47,011 nucleotides of DNA from Blastocatellia bacterium (lineage in GTDB: Bacteria; Acidobacteriota; Blastocatellia; UBA7656; JADIYM01), in contig JAJTWZ010000031.1 of NCBI GenBank assembly GCA_021463145.1, positions 1 to 47,011 on the forward strand, in the 5' to 3' direction. Below, one piece after another: positions 27,504 to 34,740 of this stretch (within the stretch, counting starts at the first letter, position 1; every line of letters begins with the position of its first letter). The notes under the pieces are model-generated. The model did no database searches. It was not told the DNA's origin and was given only the letters and a program-made list of their open reading frames with translations. The translations under genes and the position numbers were made by a program.

Positions 27504-28001
27504 CTATTCAGCAATGCGGCGAAGGTCCTTGACGAGGATGAACAGGTGGAGCAGATCGGTGGGGGATTCGATGAAGTCGAAATGGCGATAGAACGCCTGT
27601 GCCCCTTCGTCCTTCGCGTGTACTGCAAGCGCGCGAACTCCCGCGATGTCCGCAGCTTGCAGTGTTCGCTGCATCGCATTCCGAAGCAGGCCGGCGCCCA
27701 GTTTCTTCCCTTGCCAACCTACAGCAACGCCCATCCGAGCCAGGAGCATTATAGGTACTGGATGCCGAGCTAAGCCCTTCGTCAACCGATCGGGGGCATC
27801 GTCGTAGTTTACTTCCGCGACAACAAGGGAATAGAACCCGATCACCGTATCATCGGCGAGCGCGACGTAGGTCTGCGAAGCGTTGGCTTGCTGGTTGTGT
27901 AAAGCAAAGCGGGCCAGGAAACGGTTGAGCGCTTCCTGGCCGCAGTCGAACGTCTCTACAGCGTGCTGGCGAGACAGCTTTTCAATACGAAAGCACGTCA
28001 C
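27504..28001 (-). CDS. GNAT acetyltransferase toxin of DUF1778-GNAT system
   Basis: 165 residues. It has the GNAT fold: FDCGQEALNRFL near 20, the acetyl-CoA loop VGWQGKKLGAGLL near 95-107, and the catalytic tyrosine in AFYRHFDFI near 137. These features match TacT/AtaT/KacT-type toxins, which acetylate the amino group of charged tRNAs and stop translation. The start overlaps the antitoxin stop by 4 bp (ATGA). Both genes look intact, so this is the only complete toxin-antitoxin pair of the island. Confidence 0.92.
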   Translation of the reverse strand: MTCFRIEKLSRQHAVETFDCGQEALNRFLARFALHNQQANASQTYVALADDTVIGFYSLVVAEVNYDDAPDRLTKGLARHPVPIMLLARMGVAVGWQGKKLGAGLLRNAMQRTLQAADIAGVRALAVHAKDEGAQAFYRHFDFIESPTDLLHLFILVKDLRRIAE

Positions 28002-28288
28002 CGTGCCGAGTCGCTATCAAAAAGGCCCGGTTCGCTAAACAGCCGCTGCACACGGGGCAGCGCACGCGGTTCAGCATCGAGCGCTGTCATGAACGCCGCC
28101 CACTGTTCTGCATCCAGCCCGAAATGCCGACGATCAGCAAGGGTCTCTTCAGCACGTGAGAGCGCGCTGTCCAAGACAAAATCACTTACTGACCTATGAG
28201 CAGCTTCAGCTGCTTCATAGAGTGCCTTCTTGGCCGCAGGTGTGAGCCGAAGATCCAACTTCTCGGTCCTTGTCGTGCGTTTGACCAT
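27998..28288 (-). CDS. DUF1778 ribbon-helix-helix antitoxin
   Basis: 96 residues. The N-terminus KLDLRLTPAAKKALYEAAE is a ribbon-helix-helix DNA-binding fold, followed by RSVSDFVLDSAL, typical of DUF1778 antitoxins; the C-terminal tail (about 60-96) would wrap the GNAT toxin. An excellent ribosome site, AAGGAGGT, lies 6 nt before ATG 28288. It should repress its own promoter together with the toxin. Confidence 0.92.
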   Translation of the reverse strand: MVKRTTRTEKLDLRLTPAAKKALYEAAEAAHRSVSDFVLDSALSRAEETLADRRHFGLDAEQWAAFMTALDAEPRALPRVQRLFSEPGLFDSDSAR

Positions 28289-28559
28289 GACTTACCTCCT
28301 TCCCACTTTTCCACCGTACACGGGTTGCCCGACAATGTCACGACAAATTCTCGAGTGTGGTGGAATCGACAGGCTGGAACTTGCAGCCGTTCGGCCAGCC
28401 AATCTCTTGGTCGGGCTTACAGCACCCAATGAGCCGAAACTTACTCTTGCACATTGGGCGCAACGTGAGTGTTGTCATGCGAGAGGCTATGAAGAGGCGA
28501 AGAGGCCCAGTAGGCAGGGGTAGCCCGGGGCGACCTTGGGGCACGTAAAGTTTCCACAT

Positions 28560-29072
28560 TCAAGCGAGGTTCTTTCGAATCGTGGCAACTGTCATGAACA
28601 ACTGAAGAGGATTCCTCGCGGCGGCCTCGAAGCCGTAGCGTGCGTAGAATCTGCGCGCCGCCTCGTGCTTGGCTTCGACGAACAGCCCCCGGCCTCCGAC
28701 GATCTCCGAAGCCTTTACGACGTTGAGCATCGCGTGCTTGAGGAGCGCTTCGCCGAGTCGATTTCCTTGCACTCGAGTGTCTACAGCCAGTCGGCCCAGG
28801 AGAACGATTGGGATCGGGTACTTGCCTAATCCCGTTCTCATCGCTTCGGTCACGTCATCAGGGTCGAGGTTGCGGGGTGCGAGGGTGCAATTCGCTACGA
28901 CCTGCGGCCCGCGAAGGGCGACGAAGGTACGCGAGGCCTCGCGTTTCTGTTGCTGCTGAGCGTACGTCGCCAGAAACTCGTCGAGCGCCGGCTCGCCGCA
29001 GGAGAAGCTCCTTCTGTCGTGCTCGGCGCTCAAGAGTACTGGTCCGGAGACCGGTTCCTCGTTACCGCTCAA
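28560..29072 (-). CDS. Second GNAT toxin of DUF1778-GNAT type
   Basis: 170 residues, open and apparently complete. FSCGEPALDEFLATYA near 23, the acetyl-CoA loop TRVQGNRLGEALL near 100 and FYARYGFEAAA near 142 match the same family as the GNAT toxin at 27504. The start overlaps the end of the DUF1778 frame by 11 bp. Its antitoxin is frameshifted, so translation may be uncoupled and low, or the toxin may be neutralised by the other antitoxin. Sequence divergence between the two GNAT proteins is high, so they are not a recent duplication. Confidence 0.9.
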   Translation of the reverse strand: MSGNEEPVSGPVLLSAEHDRRSFSCGEPALDEFLATYAQQQQKREASRTFVALRGPQVVANCTLAPRNLDPDDVTEAMRTGLGKYPIPIVLLGRLAVDTRVQGNRLGEALLKHAMLNVVKASEIVGGRGLFVEAKHEAARRFYARYGFEAAARNPLQLFMTVATIRKNLA

Positions 29073-29347
29073 GTATGCTCTTCTCCGTAAGCAGCTTCTT
29101 CAGACGCGGAATCTCGCGAGGCTGCGCGTCGAACGCCTGATTGAACGCCTTCCACTGCTCGAGCGGGATCGTAAGCCGAGACTCGTCTTCGATCACACGC
29201 TTGGCTTCGAGCGCCGCGCATTCGAGGACAAACTCGCTCAGCGACTTGTGCCGCAACTCCGCCGCTTCGACGAGCAGTTCCTTCTGTTCGTCGGTAGCAC
29301 GGATGTCGAGCCGAGTCCCCTTTCTTGCTCTCTCTCACGGCTCCCAT
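29062..29347 (-). pseudogene. Frameshifted DUF1778 antitoxin
   Basis: From ATG 29347 (ribosome site GGAAGGAAGTGAC upstream) the frame reads MGAVRESKKGDSARHP and loses family similarity. In the next frame the expected sequence continues: TRLDIRATDEQKELLVEAAE, then RHKSLSEFVLECAALEAKRV and a normal C-terminus ending at 29062. The break lies between codon 4 and codon 11, where a (GA)4 tract (29328-29336) and a G4 run (29317-29320) occur. Loss of one G, or gain of one GA unit, would restore a full DUF1778 protein. It may be a true mutation, a phase-variable tract or a sequencing error. Confidence 0.85.
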
Positions 29348-29424
29348 AAGTCACTTCCTTCCAGAGCATTAGGTGTTGTACACACATTGTCCGGACTGAC
29401 GTATCAGACTAATTCCGATTCTGA

Positions 29425-29703
29425 ATCATCGTTCTTTCACATGATGGATTCAATCAGACGCCAACGTGGCGGTCGGTCATCGTCATTCCGATATCGACAT
29501 CTGCATTGCAAGCCACGCGAGGGCCTACGGTTCTTGAGATTGCGTCTGGTGTCGCAGGACTGCGGAGGCCCGGTCTCGCAATCTGCCATGAGGTCACGAC
29601 GGTCGATCGCTCGAAATTGACAACACGGATCGGAGCATTGCCTGACACCGCGCTCGAAGAAGCAGGCAATGGGCTGAGGGTCGCACTCGATTTGATCGAA
29701 TGA
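29425..29703 (+). pseudogene. 5'-truncated MazF/PemK toxin remnant
   Basis: The frame after TGA 29422-29424 reads IIVLSHDGFNQTP, SVIVIPISTSALQATRG, LRRPGLAICHEVTTVDRSKL and ends GLRVALDLIE at TGA 29703. This is the central and C-terminal two thirds of a MazF-family endoribonuclease, including the CHEVTTVDRSKL hallmark. The first ~30 residues, which include the early strand and conserved RGE-type segment, are missing, as is any start codon or MazE antitoxin. It is a dead remnant, oriented opposite to the frameshifted DUF1778 locus beside it. Confidence 0.8.
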
Positions 29704-29856
29704 TTACGGCACATATGCGGTGTTGTGACCATCCAGTGACCGTCGTTTCGCGCTCCAGCCGGCGATGGCGGCCCGCCCCGAACGGGAGTAGGATCGGCGT
29801 GATTCTTCGACTCGGACAAGTCGACTTGCGCTCGGTGGATGGCGGCGCGTGACCCG

Positions 29857-30243
29857 ATGAGAGTTCACACGATTTTCTACGTGGCTGACCAGGCGAAAGC
29901 CGCGTCGTTCTACTCGCACGTGCTCGACGCAACGCCGGTTCTGGATGTAACAGGCATGACGGAATTCGCCATCTCTGAAGAGACCGTCCTCGGTCTGATG
30001 CCCGAGTCCGGAATCAGGAGACTGCTCGGAGACAAGCTGCCCGCCTTTCACGGCAGTCCGGTGACCGCGCGCGCGGAGCTCTACCTCGTCGTCGAGGATC
30101 CCGGCGCCTGCCATAGCCGGGCGCTGGAGGCCGGTGCGCTCGAGTTGAGCGGTCTCGAACTCCGCGATTGGGGAGACCACGTCGCTTACTCCATTGACCC
30201 CGATGGCTACGTCCTCGCGTTCGCATCCAGAGCCGAGCGTTGA
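29857..30243 (+). CDS. VOC-superfamily (glyoxalase-like) protein
   Basis: 128 residues from ATG 29857; ATG 29839 is an alternative six codons upstream. MRVHTIFYVADQAKAASFY is the standard first strand and helix of the vicinal-oxygen-chelate fold, and YSIDPDGYVLAFA is the standard last strand, with the DPDG turn. Metal-binding residues are not clearly complete, so it could be an enzyme or a binding protein (for instance a bleomycin-type resistance relative). It borders the toxin-antitoxin island and no partner gene is evident. Confidence 0.85.
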   Translation: MRVHTIFYVADQAKAASFYSHVLDATPVLDVTGMTEFAISEETVLGLMPESGIRRLLGDKLPAFHGSPVTARAELYLVVEDPGACHSRALEAGALELSGLELRDWGDHVAYSIDPDGYVLAFASRAER

Positions 30244-30574
30244 CGGATTGCCGCCAGGAACGATAGCAACCCGAACTGGCGGAACGAAACTGCCTCGCTG
30301 AACCGGCACCGAATGCGGACAACCGCAGAGGCAACGCCGCACAGAGGCGAAGCCGTCAATGTAGCGTGCCCCGAGCGCCGGCGCACAAGGACTGGCGAGG
30401 CAATTGGTGGTTGCCTGCGGACCGCGCCGATCCGCTCGGGGGATGATCCGGAAGATTCGACCAGCTTCGGCTTACTGCTCATTGTGACCCGCCCTCCGAT
30501 TCTTTGCCTGCCACGCAACATTCCACCCCAGTCCACGTAAGCCCGGTTTCCCCTGGGCCGTTGCCGTAACTGCA
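30244..30574. other. 331-bp intergenic region, no feature seen
   Basis: No reading frame with coding character, no clear promoter and no terminator-like hairpin could be supported between the VOC gene and the glycosyltransferase gene. Confidence 0.5.
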
Positions 30575-32056
30575 ATGAACGCCACGATCCACACGGAGTC
30601 CCCGAAAGCGGATTCGCTGCCGCGTGCAACCGCGACGTTTCGCCTGTTGCTCTACGGCGCGGCAGTCGTGCTCGTCGCCACACTGGTTGCCGGCTTCGTG
30701 CTGCCCGTGCCGTGGGCCTGGTCGATCGGATTCGTCTATATCCTTTACGATACCTGGCTTCTCGCAACCATGGTTCGTTCCAGCAGGCGCGCCGTGCTGG
30801 CGGGAAAGTCGAAGGCCCTCGACGACGCCGACGTCGAAACCGTCTCGATGGCCGTCCTGGTGGCGTTTCGCAACGAGCGAGTCGTTCTGCCTCAGACGAT
30901 CGACGCGCTCCTGAAGCAGACCGAGCGCGCCGAAGCCATCGTGCTCGTCGACGACGGTTCCACCGACGATTCCGTGCTCTGGCTGACCTCGGAGTTCGAA
31001 CTGGAGTTCGACGGAGACCTTGGGCGCTCGGTACGCGAACCGTCGATGATCGTCATCCGTAAACCGCACTCCGGGAAGGCCGCATCGCTCAATGTTGCTC
31101 TTGGCTTGATGGTCGCGGACCTGATCGTAACCATTGACGCCGACACGATGCTCGCGCCAGATGCCCTGGCGGCTGTTCGACGCGCCTTTGCCGCTGATCC
31201 CGATCTCTCGGCCGCGTGCGGGGTGCTCGCGCCGACATGCGCGGGCGGCCCGGGCGCACGGGCATTTCAACTCTTCCAGACCTTCGAATATCTGCGCGCG
31301 TTCCTCTGGCGGTTGGCGTGGATGCGCGACCGGACGCTCGTCCTCGTGTCTGGCGCCTTCGCGGCGTACAGGCGCTCGTCGCTCGTCGCGATTGGGGGAT
31401 TCGACGCGACCAGTCGTGTGGAGGACTACGAGGTGATGTTCAGGCTTCACCGGGCCAGTCACGAGGCCGGTAAGCCGCTCTCGGTCGGAGTCATCGGCGA
31501 CGCCCGCGCGGTGACGGATGCACCGGCCGGAGTCCTGGCATTTCTGCGGCAACGCACGCGATGGTTTGCCGGGTTCATCGAGACGATGAACCGAAACGCC
31601 GATCTGGTCGGCTCGCGTCAGCACGGACGGTTCGGTACCTACCACCTGCCCGTCAAGACGATTGACATGCTGCTCCCCGTCTACGGGCTGGGTGCTACCG
31701 CAACTCTGGCGATGCTGCTGCTGCTCGGGTACGGCCTCGACGCTCGGATACTGGCCGTCGTCCTGGCAAAACTGCTTTTCGACATCGTCTGCTACGCGCG
31801 ATGCATTCAGCTGTTCGAAGCCTGGCAGGGGCGTCGGCCGTCGGCCTCTCTTTACGGTAGAGCGCTGCTCGCTACGCTCCTCGAACCCGTCTTTTTCCAA
31901 TTGCTGCGACAGACGGGAGCGCTGCTCGGGTGGATAGCCTACGTGCGAGGGCGGATAGATTGGGCGCCGGCGAGATCCGGGAGGATCCAGGAGACATTGA
32001 CTGCGGCCGACCGCAGCGAACCAGCGAGCAAGTCCCCGCAATTCCGCGGCCAGTAG
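30575..32056 (+). CDS. Membrane glycosyltransferase, family 2 (processive type)
   Basis: 493 residues. Two membrane helices lie at about 23-66, then a cytoplasmic GT-A domain with the nucleotide-sugar motif VDDGSTDDS (125-133), DAD at 188-190 and QRTRW near 330, and three to four further helices. QxxRW is the mark of processive enzymes such as cellulose, chitin, hyaluronan or poly-N-acetylglucosamine synthases. No PilZ domain or accessory pga/bcs genes are adjacent, so the polymer is unknown. No strong ribosome site precedes ATG 30575. It converges on the radical SAM gene. Confidence 0.88.
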   Translation: MNATIHTESPKADSLPRATATFRLLLYGAAVVLVATLVAGFVLPVPWAWSIGFVYILYDTWLLATMVRSSRRAVLAGKSKALDDADVETVSMAVLVAFRNERVVLPQTIDALLKQTERAEAIVLVDDGSTDDSVLWLTSEFELEFDGDLGRSVREPSMIVIRKPHSGKAASLNVALGLMVADLIVTIDADTMLAPDALAAVRRAFAADPDLSAACGVLAPTCAGGPGARAFQLFQTFEYLRAFLWRLAWMRDRTLVLVSGAFAAYRRSSLVAIGGFDATSRVEDYEVMFRLHRASHEAGKPLSVGVIGDARAVTDAPAGVLAFLRQRTRWFAGFIETMNRNADLVGSRQHGRFGTYHLPVKTIDMLLPVYGLGATATLAMLLLLGYGLDARILAVVLAKLLFDIVCYARCIQLFEAWQGRRPSASLYGRALLATLLEPVFFQLLRQTGALLGWIAYVRGRIDWAPARSGRIQETLTAADRSEPASKSPQFRGQ

Positions 32057-32211
32057 CATCTGCGTCGTACAAATGCGATGGTCCGACGCCGGCGCCTGGC
32101 CGGGCAACGTATTCGCCACGTCGACGGTCGCGCCAGCGGACCGCCCGGCAAAGAAGTAACCGAAGCGTTACGCCGACATCTCGGGTGTTCAGGGTGGACG
32201 CAATCACTGCG

Positions 32212-32227
32212 TGGCGGAGGTCCGCCA
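32212..32227. terminator. Short hairpin between convergent genes
   Basis: TGGCGGA-gg-TCCGCCA is a 16-bp near-perfect palindrome in the 259-bp gap between the glycosyltransferase and radical SAM stops. There is no T-run on either side, so terminator function is only suggested by position. Confidence 0.3.
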
Positions 32228-32315
32228 GCGTCATCGCCCCGTTCGATGGCAAAGACCTGGGGGCAGGCCGATTGTCTTCGGATGCGTCACCACCCACAAC
32301 TCCCTGACGACGAGG

Positions 32316-33881
32316 TTAGTCCCCTGCCAGTCCTGCAATCGTGTCCGCCCGCTCCTCTCCACCAAGGCTCGCGCGATGACGGCGGAAGGCCAGCCACGAC
32401 TCCTTTGCGAGGCGACCGATGACGCGGCGGTTCTGTCCGATCACCTTCGCCCACGCCCACGCATTCATCTGGGGGAAGTAGATGCCGCGGAAGCAGAGCC
32501 GCGCGAGCAGATGGCTGATCCGATAGCCGAGTGGATGGTCCGCGATCGCGTCGATCGCCCGCGCCGTTGCCTCGGGGCTGTAAGACGAAGACCACGCGTG
32601 ATCCACCTCGATCTGCGCCTGGGGAATCGTCATCTTGAGCGGCGTATGCGCCATCTGGAACGGAGCGAAATCCATCCAGTGCGTCGGCCGCGTCAACCGT
32701 CCCGCCTTCTGCAGACGGTCATAGAGCGGCGTCGCCGGGAACGGCGTCAACTGGCCGAAGACCGGCAGTCCCGGCGGCCAGGTTCGAACCTGTTCGAGCG
32801 TTCGCTCGGCCACGCCCGGCGTGTCGTTGTCCATGCCGAAGATGAAGGACGTGATCGCGTAAATGTTGCGCTTCGCGAGCCGGTCGAGCACGGGCGCGTA
32901 CTCGTTCGGCTTGTTGAATCCCTTGCTGACGTCGGCGAGGTTCACCGGGTCGATCGATTCCATCCCGATGAAGATCCACTTGCCTCCGGCTTCGGCGATC
33001 AGGTCGACGAGCTCCTCGTCGCGCAGCAGGTTCGCGCTGATCTGCGCGACCCACGGCAACTGCGCATCGGCTGCGATGATGTCGCGCAATAGCGACTTCG
33101 TCCGCTTCACCTTGATCGCGAAGTTGTCGTCGACGAAGAAGACGGCGATCTGGCCGTTCTCCTGGCGCGCGCGGCTCTTCAGCCGCAGCACCTCGTCCAC
33201 GATGCTCTCGTTCGAGCGGAAGCGGATCGAATCGCCGAAGAAGCCCGTCACCGTGCAGAACTCGCAGCCGTACGGACAGCCGCGGCCCGACTCGATGGGA
33301 ATCAGCCGCAACGATCCCCAGCCGCCGCCGACGTCGCGCAGCAATCTGCGTGCGAACTTCGGCACGAGGTTGAACTGCGCCAGGTCGAGCGACTCCCACG
33401 GAATGGCCGGATACGGCTGGAGGTCGGGCTTCTTCTCGACGCCGTTCGCGTCCACGGGCTCGTACACCTCGCGAAGCTCGCCGCGTTCGACATCGGCGAC
33501 GATCTGCGGCCACGTGAGATCGGCCTCGCCTAGCGCGATCGCATCGACGTGGCGCTTGCCGCCGTCCCGTCCGAGCGCTTCGTCGGGCATCTCGGTTACG
33601 TGCGGGCCGCCCATCACGACAGGAACTCCAGTCCGCCGGACGGCATCGGCCATGCGATACGCCTTCGCGACCATGCGGGTCATCGCCCCGATTCCGACGA
33701 GATCGATCCCTTCGTCGACGACGTATTTCGCAAGCTCGTCTTCAGTTATCGCTCGTGTATTGCCGTCGATGAGGACGACATCGTGTCCGGGCGGCGTCAG
33801 CGCCTGAAGGAGGAACATCCAGAGGTGCGGTTGAAAATTGCGGGTGATTCCGTTGTCCGGGTTATAGAGCAGGATTCGCAC
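32316..33881 (-). CDS. B12-binding-domain radical SAM enzyme
   Basis: 521 residues. Residues about 1-140 form a Rossmann-like cobalamin-binding domain (GIGAMTRMVAKAYRMAD, VVMGGPHVTEMPDEAL); the base-off DxHxxG motif is not evident. The radical SAM domain starts with C202-x3-C206-x2-C209 in GRGCPYGCEFC, ligating the 4Fe-4S cluster that cleaves S-adenosylmethionine, and contains VVF-like FFVDDNFAIK and SFIFGMDNDTPG. A ~120-residue C-terminal region is family specific. Members methylate or rearrange unactivated carbons in lipids, hopanoids, pigments or antibiotics; the substrate here is unknown. The start is GTG 33881 with GGAG 6-7 nt upstream. Confidence 0.88.
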   Translation of the reverse strand: MRILLYNPDNGITRNFQPHLWMFLLQALTPPGHDVVLIDGNTRAITEDELAKYVVDEGIDLVGIGAMTRMVAKAYRMADAVRRTGVPVVMGGPHVTEMPDEALGRDGGKRHVDAIALGEADLTWPQIVADVERGELREVYEPVDANGVEKKPDLQPYPAIPWESLDLAQFNLVPKFARRLLRDVGGGWGSLRLIPIESGRGCPYGCEFCTVTGFFGDSIRFRSNESIVDEVLRLKSRARQENGQIAVFFVDDNFAIKVKRTKSLLRDIIAADAQLPWVAQISANLLRDEELVDLIAEAGGKWIFIGMESIDPVNLADVSKGFNKPNEYAPVLDRLAKRNIYAITSFIFGMDNDTPGVAERTLEQVRTWPPGLPVFGQLTPFPATPLYDRLQKAGRLTRPTHWMDFAPFQMAHTPLKMTIPQAQIEVDHAWSSSYSPEATARAIDAIADHPLGYRISHLLARLCFRGIYFPQMNAWAWAKVIGQNRRVIGRLAKESWLAFRRHRASLGGEERADTIAGLAGD

Positions 33882-34377
33882 GAAGTTCTCCGATCTACCA
33901 AGGTGAGTGTAGCGATGTCATCGACGCCGCATCGGTACCACCGCATCGGCGGTACGGCCGACTCTGACCGACCTTTCCGAAACGGCAAGCGCCTTCACCT
34001 ACCGGTGGACAACTCCGCAACGCACAAAGCACCGAGACGATCCGGGCTGATTTGCTATGTGGGTGCCAGACAGACTATGCCGATTGGACCGGCAACACAA
34101 CGTCGCGTCGGCTCCGGACCGAAGGTTTGCTCCACTGTTGAAAGTTGTCTTGCGACATCTTACGCGGGGGCGGCGACGCGAGCACCGCCGAGTAAGGCGG
34201 CGAGCTACTTCAGATCACCAGTCCGGAGATACGAAAACCTCCGGTGCGACCAAAGGAGAAGCAGCAGCATCACGCTTGGTTCTCGTGTGAGGGGAGCCGA
34301 GCCGGCATCTCTGCTCGCTCAACCCTGCAACCTGAATGCGGGAGGGCTATTCGCGAAGCCCGAAAAAGTGCACGGCA
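33882..34377. other. 496-bp intergenic region
   Basis: No convincing gene. It holds a candidate sigma-54 site (34053-34068, minus strand), the double word CCGCATCGG near 33928 and 33944 within an imperfect palindrome, and a hairpin CCGGAG/CTCCGG at 34223-34244 without a T-run, downstream of the DUF971 gene. Confidence 0.5.
34053..34068 (-). promoter_or_regulatory. Candidate sigma-54 promoter for radical SAM gene
   Basis: On the minus strand TGGCAC-CCACA-TAGCA differs from the -24/-12 consensus TGGCAC-N5-TTGCA at one base, and the invariant GG and GC are correctly spaced. Transcription would start near 34042, about 160 nt before GTG 33881. An NtrC-type activator is encoded at 44678. The match could be chance. 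Confidence 0.35.
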
Positions 34378-34728
34378 TCAGCCTTCCGCTTTCGAATCCG
34401 GCCGGGCGCGCGCCTCACCTCGACAGCCGTCGCACGGACAGAACCTGCGCAGCCGTTGCCACGAGTAGATACCGTCGGAATGCGTGTCGGTGAAGACGAA
34501 CCTGACGGCGTAAGAACCCACGTGCTCGCATTCGATCACGTCTACGGACACCGGAATCGACCCGGGAGCGATGCGCGTGACGCCAGTCCATTCGTCCACG
34601 CATTTCGCGCAACCGCAGAACTCCCTGAGCAGGCTCGCCGGAAACTCACTGACGTGTCCGTCATCCCATTCGATCCTGATTTCGCGCGGCGCGGTTCTGC
34701 GTATCGAGGTCGGCCGGGATATCGACAT
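34378..34728 (-). CDS. DUF971 (gamma-butyrobetaine hydroxylase N-like) protein
   Basis: 116 residues from ATG 34728 (GGAG 6 nt upstream; GTG 34734 is an alternative). IRIEWDDGHVSEFPASLLR is the characteristic DUF971 start. Cysteine motifs CGCAKC and FCPCDGC could bind a metal; the first corresponds to the C-x-C-x-x-C seen in the zinc-binding N-domain of gamma-butyrobetaine hydroxylase. Stand-alone members are often encoded near iron-sulfur genes. It begins 13 nt after the SBBP gene stop and is probably co-transcribed with it. Confidence 0.85.
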   Translation of the reverse strand: MSISRPTSIRRTAPREIRIEWDDGHVSEFPASLLREFCGCAKCVDEWTGVTRIAPGSIPVSVDVIECEHVGSYAVRFVFTDTHSDGIYSWQRLRRFCPCDGCRGEARARPDSKAEG

Positions 34729-34740
34729 TCTCACTCCAAG

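Noticed and set aside
30479-32119. 546-codon frame on the minus strand opposite the glycosyltransferase
   Set aside because: The plus-strand glycosyltransferase has all motifs; the antisense product is low-complexity and without domain signal.
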